Source: Amblyornis subalaris
Taxonomy: Eukaryota; Chordata; Aves; Passeriformes; Ptilonorhynchidae
Length of the DNA stretch: 64,000 bases
Direction: 5' to 3'
NCBI GenBank assembly: GCA_018881555.1
Contig: JACAXG010000071.1
Location: 2,114,537 to 2,178,536, forward strand
The translations under genes and the position numbers were made by a program. Shown piece after piece: positions 62,301 through 64,000 of the stretch. The notes under the pieces were generated by a model. The model was not told the origin of the DNA. It did no database searches and was given only the letters and a program-made list of their open reading frames with translations. The first letter of the stretch is position 1; each line of letters starts with the position of its first letter.

Positions 62301-64000
62301 TCATTTCAATTCTCCAAAGCAGAGCCTTTGGATTTCCCTGATGCAGTTTGGAAAGATGTTTGATTAAGCTGCAATCTGGCCTTTTTAACGAGAGCCGTGT
62401 GCTGCCAGGACTGGCTGCCAGCTCCAGCCGCCAGTGGCTCTCCAGGGAAGTCACAAAGTTAGCAGTGGGAAGCAGAGAGGAAGTGCTTCCCTTATGGGAG
62501 AAACCAGGATTAATTTGGGCAGCAACCCTGCTGCACAGCCACCCAGCACCAGAGCAGGACGAGAATGAAGAAGGCAGTGATAAGGTATGTGCCTTACTGA
62601 CCTTTTTTCCCTNAAGAGAGAGGGATAGCAAGAAAACGACATAAATTTAAAAGTTAAACAACAAACTCTTAACATCTTACCACAACAGGCTGAGAGCAAT
62701 TAAAGTTATTTGTTGTGGTGCAGCAATAATGAGGAGGTAATTGTGTTCTGTAGTGTTAGAACACGACTCTGCTGCACGGGTTCTTGTGAAATACAACACT
62801 GCCACATCTCCTCTGCCTCGTGGTTCAGCCAGGAAGGAGAAGCTGCCAACTTCAGAGGAAGACACATGTAAAGGAATAGGGAAAACCCCAGCCTCAAGTG
62901 CTGTGGAACTGTTCTCCATTAAGAAAAAAAGATTTGTGCACATTTGGTGGAAACCGCTGCTGGCAGGAACTGGAGGTCACATTTAACAGCTGGAGAGGAA
63001 GGAAGGAGTTAAACCATTCATTTGACATGTGCAAAACAGCTGATTTCCCCTCAAGTGGTCCTTACTCCAAGCCCTACGGCCCTCATACAGAACCACATCT
63101 TCAGCAAATGGACAACTTTGACATCAAAACTCTTCCAAGTGTCTCATGTGCTCACTTTCAGCTCAGGTGCTCATGAAACCAGACCCAGCTCAGCCTCTGT
63201 GATGGCCAAGGCAGNCCTTCTCCACCCCACAGCTGCACAGCCCCACAGCTGCTCCCAGCCATACACACACAGTTTGCCTGCATCCCTCTGTCCAAGGAAT
63301 TCGAATCACCTAAGTCCTCTCCTCATTCTTCCCATGCCCTCAACCTATGGAATCCCCTAACTTGATCTGAAAAGCATCATCAGTCTATCTCCTAGCTTCA
63401 CAAAATCAGTTTATGCACGACTGACTTCAGGTTCATACNATGCTCACTTTTTCATAAACCCACACACAAAAACCTGTCCTTAAAAATCCAGATTTCAGAA
63501 GAGGTACTGCTGGTTTCCCATTATTTTGCCTGGAAATTTTGGCTGGCTGGCCTGCAGTCTCCTGCCTGGTGCAAAACACTTTTTGGGGCTGGAAGAAAGT
63601 CACTCTCACAGCAATATCCAGACTGTCTCAGCTGCAGCCTTAAGAATCAAAAGTCATCTGCTGATTTNTAAATGCCAACCTTTAGAATCAGCTGTTTAAT
63701 CTCTGTTTACTGTGGGAATGGAAGAATAGGTCACACAATGACTGTGTCATCTGGCTTTTCAGCAAATATAGAATACATTCAGTATTTCTTGAGCTTCCCT
63801 GTAGCACTATTGGAGTGTTAAACCCTGAACTCCTGACAGGCCAGAATAATTTAATATTTTCTTTATTTCTCAAGTCCTTTAGAGCACCTTTAACTCTGCT
63901 GACCACACTTCACTTCATGATTTTCCTCCACTCCTAGTTTCTATTTCTTCATTTGATATATATTTATCTATATATCTTTTGTGCTAGCCAGCCCAGGCAT

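Larger units (their letters stand above)
57516..64000. other. TPCN1 5' flank, no gene recognised
   Basis: The first 450 bases (to about 57,960) are GC- and CpG-rich and probably contain the TPCN1 promoter and 5' UTR. A purine-rich run lies at 58,040-58,115 and a CR1 tail at 59,219-59,335. The remainder is AT-balanced sequence whose open frames are short and unlike known proteins. Genes that flank TPCN1 in mammals (IQCD, RITA1) were looked for by eye and not seen. Confidence 0.55.

Overview
The window looks like nuclear DNA from a bird. It holds five intron-containing protein genes in the order LHX5, SDSL, PLBD2, SLC8B1 (NCLX), TPCN1. Their order and relative orientation match, as I remember it, the mammalian block at human 12q24.13 read backwards, except that SDS is missing. 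Two CR1-type LINE tails (39.36-39.49 kb and 59.22-59.34 kb), short introns, very GC-rich 5' ends and high gene density all point to an avian genome. I cannot name the species. Isolated single Ns, about 17 in the 40-50 kb stretch, look like masked heterozygous sites rather than assembly gaps.

Layout. 1-3.6 kb is the LHX5 5' flank, with a long polypyrimidine tract and a promoter-like cluster near 2.82-2.90 kb. LHX5 (+) codes from 3,611 to 10,014 in five exons. 11.2-14.1 kb is intergenic with TAAT-rich stretches. SDSL (-) codes from 15,957 to 14,217 in seven exons. 16.0-18.8 kb, where mammals carry SDS, shows no gene. PLBD2 (-) codes from 22,804 to 19,135 in twelve exons, with a GC-box minisatellite directly upstream. 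SLC8B1 (+) codes from 25,013 to 29,765 in fifteen exons. TPCN1 (-) codes from 57,515 to 34,027 in 26 exons, with a roughly 2.5 kb 3' UTR reaching about 31.55 kb. 57.5-64 kb is the TPCN1 upstream region, with no gene I recognise. I rebuilt all five coding sequences exon by exon. Every junction keeps frame, and the predicted lengths (402, 327, 560, 582 and 810 aa) are close to the mammalian lengths I remember.

The genes do not form one pathway. LHX5 is a forebrain LIM-homeodomain regulator and SDSL a PLP-dependent serine/threonine dehydratase-like protein. PLBD2 (lysosomal lumen), NCLX (mitochondrial Na+/Ca2+ exchange) and TPC1 (endolysosomal cation channel) are organelle genes.

Most worth a second look: (1) SLC8B1 carries two introns with minor-spliceosome (U12-type) 5' splice sites, and the first appears to end in AT rather than AG or AC; (2) the predicted TPC1 selectivity filter reads T-S-N / V-N-D where I recall mammalian T-A-N / V-N-N; (3) SDS is absent from its expected slot; (4) a roughly 64 bp minisatellite carrying GC-box and CCACGCCC motifs lies just upstream of PLBD2. 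I see no mobile operon, CRISPR array or other prokaryote-style system.
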